DNA of 64,000 bases from Bacillus sp. SM2101. Its GTDB lineage: Bacteria > Bacillota > Bacilli > Bacillales > SM2101. The notes under the pieces are model-generated. The model was given only the letters and a program-made list of their open reading frames with translations, was not told where the DNA came from and did not search any database. Each line of letters starts with the position of its first letter. Within the stretch, counting starts at the first letter, position 1. Shown here piece after piece: positions 62,951 to 64,000 of the stretch. A program made the position numbers and the translations under genes. The stretch is taken from positions 1 through 64,000 of the forward strand of contig NZ_JAEUFG010000009.1 in NCBI RefSeq assembly GCF_018588585.1, given 5' to 3'.

Positions 62951-64000
62951 TTACTTAAATCTTTCGTCAAGTATTCTAGCAAAAAACACTGAAAACTGTG
63001 CTCTATTGACTACACTTTCTGGTTTAAATGTGCCATCACTATATAAGTTAGTGACTTGATTAGCAGCTAATGTATTGATATAGAGGTAATTTGGCTCTGC
63101 CTTATCAACATCAATAATGTCCCCGTTAAAAGTGCCTTGTAAATCATAAGCATTTACTAGAGCAAAGGCCATATCACTTCGTTTCAGTGGATCGAAAGCA
63201 TTGAATCTCTCTCCCTTAGGAAAGATTCCTTCATCAACAACTGCTGCGATTTCTTTGTAATAAATATGATCAGCTGTTATATCTTCAAACCCTGGATTAG
63301 GACGGTTATCCAAGTCAAGATTCAGAGCTCTTACGAACATAAGTGCTGCCTGTCCACGTCTAACCTCATCATCAGGACCAAAGTTACCATTTTGATAGCC
63401 TTTAATAATATTAAAATCTGATAAAAATTGAACTTCCTTTACTGCCCAATGATTTAAAGCTAAGTCTTTAAAATCACTTGTTGTTACCTCAAGGTCATAA
63501 TATCCTTCTGGAGAAGATCCCCACACATCAATAACATATGTTCCTTCGCTTAATTCAGCTTCAAAAAAGCCGCCTTCAGGTGTAGCTAAAGCATAATTGA
63601 TAATATTGTTTTCTTCGTCTAGTAATTTAAAAGTTAAAGAATCATACAAGGTTGCATTAGCGTAAGTTCCTTTTATACCAACTCGTTCCTTTTGAGTGAG
63701 TTGAAATGTGAAGTAGTCATTCTCGTCTGCATAATGAAAACCTTGATAGGTTGTATTTAATGCAATTGGTGTTGCGCTTGCTATTTCATTTGTCCCTAAA
63801 GAGTTTTTGAAATATTTGTCTATCTCAAAATTAATTTGTAAAGTAAATGATTCGACATTTGCAGCTGGATTTTGTTTTGTCGAAACTGCTAAATAATATG
63901 AGCCCTTAGGTAATCCTAAAATCCACGTTGAGGGTGCAGGGTTTGATAGTATTTCTTCTTTATTCTGATCTAGGATTGTATATGTATCTAATATTTCTGT
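62951..64000 (-). CDS. SLH-domain surface protein with PPC-like domains, 5' end outside the window
   Basis: The frame is open from the stop at 62951 to the right edge, so at least 349 residues are present and the start is missing. The upstream part contains two beta-sandwich stretches like bacterial pre-peptidase C-terminal (PPC) domains: GSYYLAVSTKQNPAANVESF..INFEID and GFHYADENDYFTFQLTQKER..GTYVIDVWGSSPEGYYDLEV. Three SLH domains follow (FKDLALNHWAVKEVQFLSDF, FEDITADHIYYKEIAAVVDE, YLYINTLAANQVTNLYSDGT..VNRAQFSVFFARIL). This anchors an exported enzyme or adhesin to the wall. SLH units resemble those of the protein at 8297. Confidence 0.88.
   Translation of the reverse strand, partial: TEILDTYTILDQNKEEILSNPAPSTWILGLPKGSYYLAVSTKQNPAANVESFTLQINFEIDKYFKNSLGTNEIASATPIALNTTYQGFHYADENDYFTFQLTQKERVGIKGTYANATLYDSLTFKLLDEENNIINYALATPEGGFFEAELSEGTYVIDVWGSSPEGYYDLEVTTSDFKDLALNHWAVKEVQFLSDFNIIKGYQNGNFGPDDEVRRGQAALMFVRALNLDLDNRPNPGFEDITADHIYYKEIAAVVDEGIFPKGERFNAFDPLKRSDMAFALVNAYDLQGTFNGDIIDVDKAEPNYLYINTLAANQVTNLYSDGTFKPESVVNRAQFSVFFARILDERFK

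Overview
This window is an AT-rich stretch of chromosome from a spore-forming, low-GC Gram-positive bacterium, most likely a Bacillaceae species. The evidence is Bacillus-type ribosome-binding sites with many TTG starts, HU and cold-shock proteins of Bacillus type, YkvS- and YkpA-like proteins, a B. subtilis-style mntABCD operon, S-layer-homology (SLH) surface proteins and candidate spore-surface proteins. No rRNA, tRNA, CRISPR array, complete insertion sequence or prophage structural module was recognised.

Layout. 1-10 kb: a candidate spore-surface protein (1002), a secreted GH16 beta-glucanase with two carbohydrate-binding modules and a CcpA-type site upstream, an endonuclease/exonuclease/phosphatase protein, a paired SMR efflux operon with a TetR regulator and a perfect operator palindrome, an HU gene and an SLH protein. 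10-20 kb: a frameshifted gene, a hydrolase-TetR operon, a second HU gene, small metabolic or unknown genes and a cold-shock gene. 20.7-22.4 kb: an AimR-like peptide receptor overlapping a secreted pro-peptide (AimP-like), followed by a hairpin, a palindrome and a small gene. This looks like an arbitrium-type communication cassette with no prophage around it. 22.8-38.4 kb: ordinary accessory and housekeeping genes (YkvS, sigma-like factor, COG0523 GTPase, phosphoesterase, RraA, GNAT, secreted LTD protein, ABC-F YkpA, AraC regulator, amidase, TetM-like GTPase).

38.9-49.2 kb: the most unusual region. Four minus-strand genes each encode a leaderless protein made of exactly eight ~42-residue YVTN/SVIDVKTH repeats. 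They are interleaved with a second copy of the 1002 protein, a related 172-aa protein, small Cys-rich or beta-rich proteins, and duplicated hairpin segments. The four propeller genes share a CATA-type promoter-like element and the same TTG-start context, suggesting mother-cell (sporulation) expression. A DUF3992/Ena-like Cys-rich protein lies at 55.9 kb. My inference is a spore-surface decoration locus that grew by duplication.

49-64 kb: small membrane proteins, several decayed genes, a deaminase, a frameshifted hydrolase, proC, the mntABCD transporter operon with an MntR-like box over its promoter, a lipoprotein, and an SLH/PPC-domain surface protein running off the right edge.

A family of ~150-200 bp non-coding elements with related ends (AAAGGCTCTTTTCGTAAAC...) is scattered through the intergenic regions in both orientations. 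Intergenic spaces are long and hold many gene relics, so this looks like a genome region under slow decay and duplication. All functional statements come from sequence inspection and family knowledge; no database search was run.
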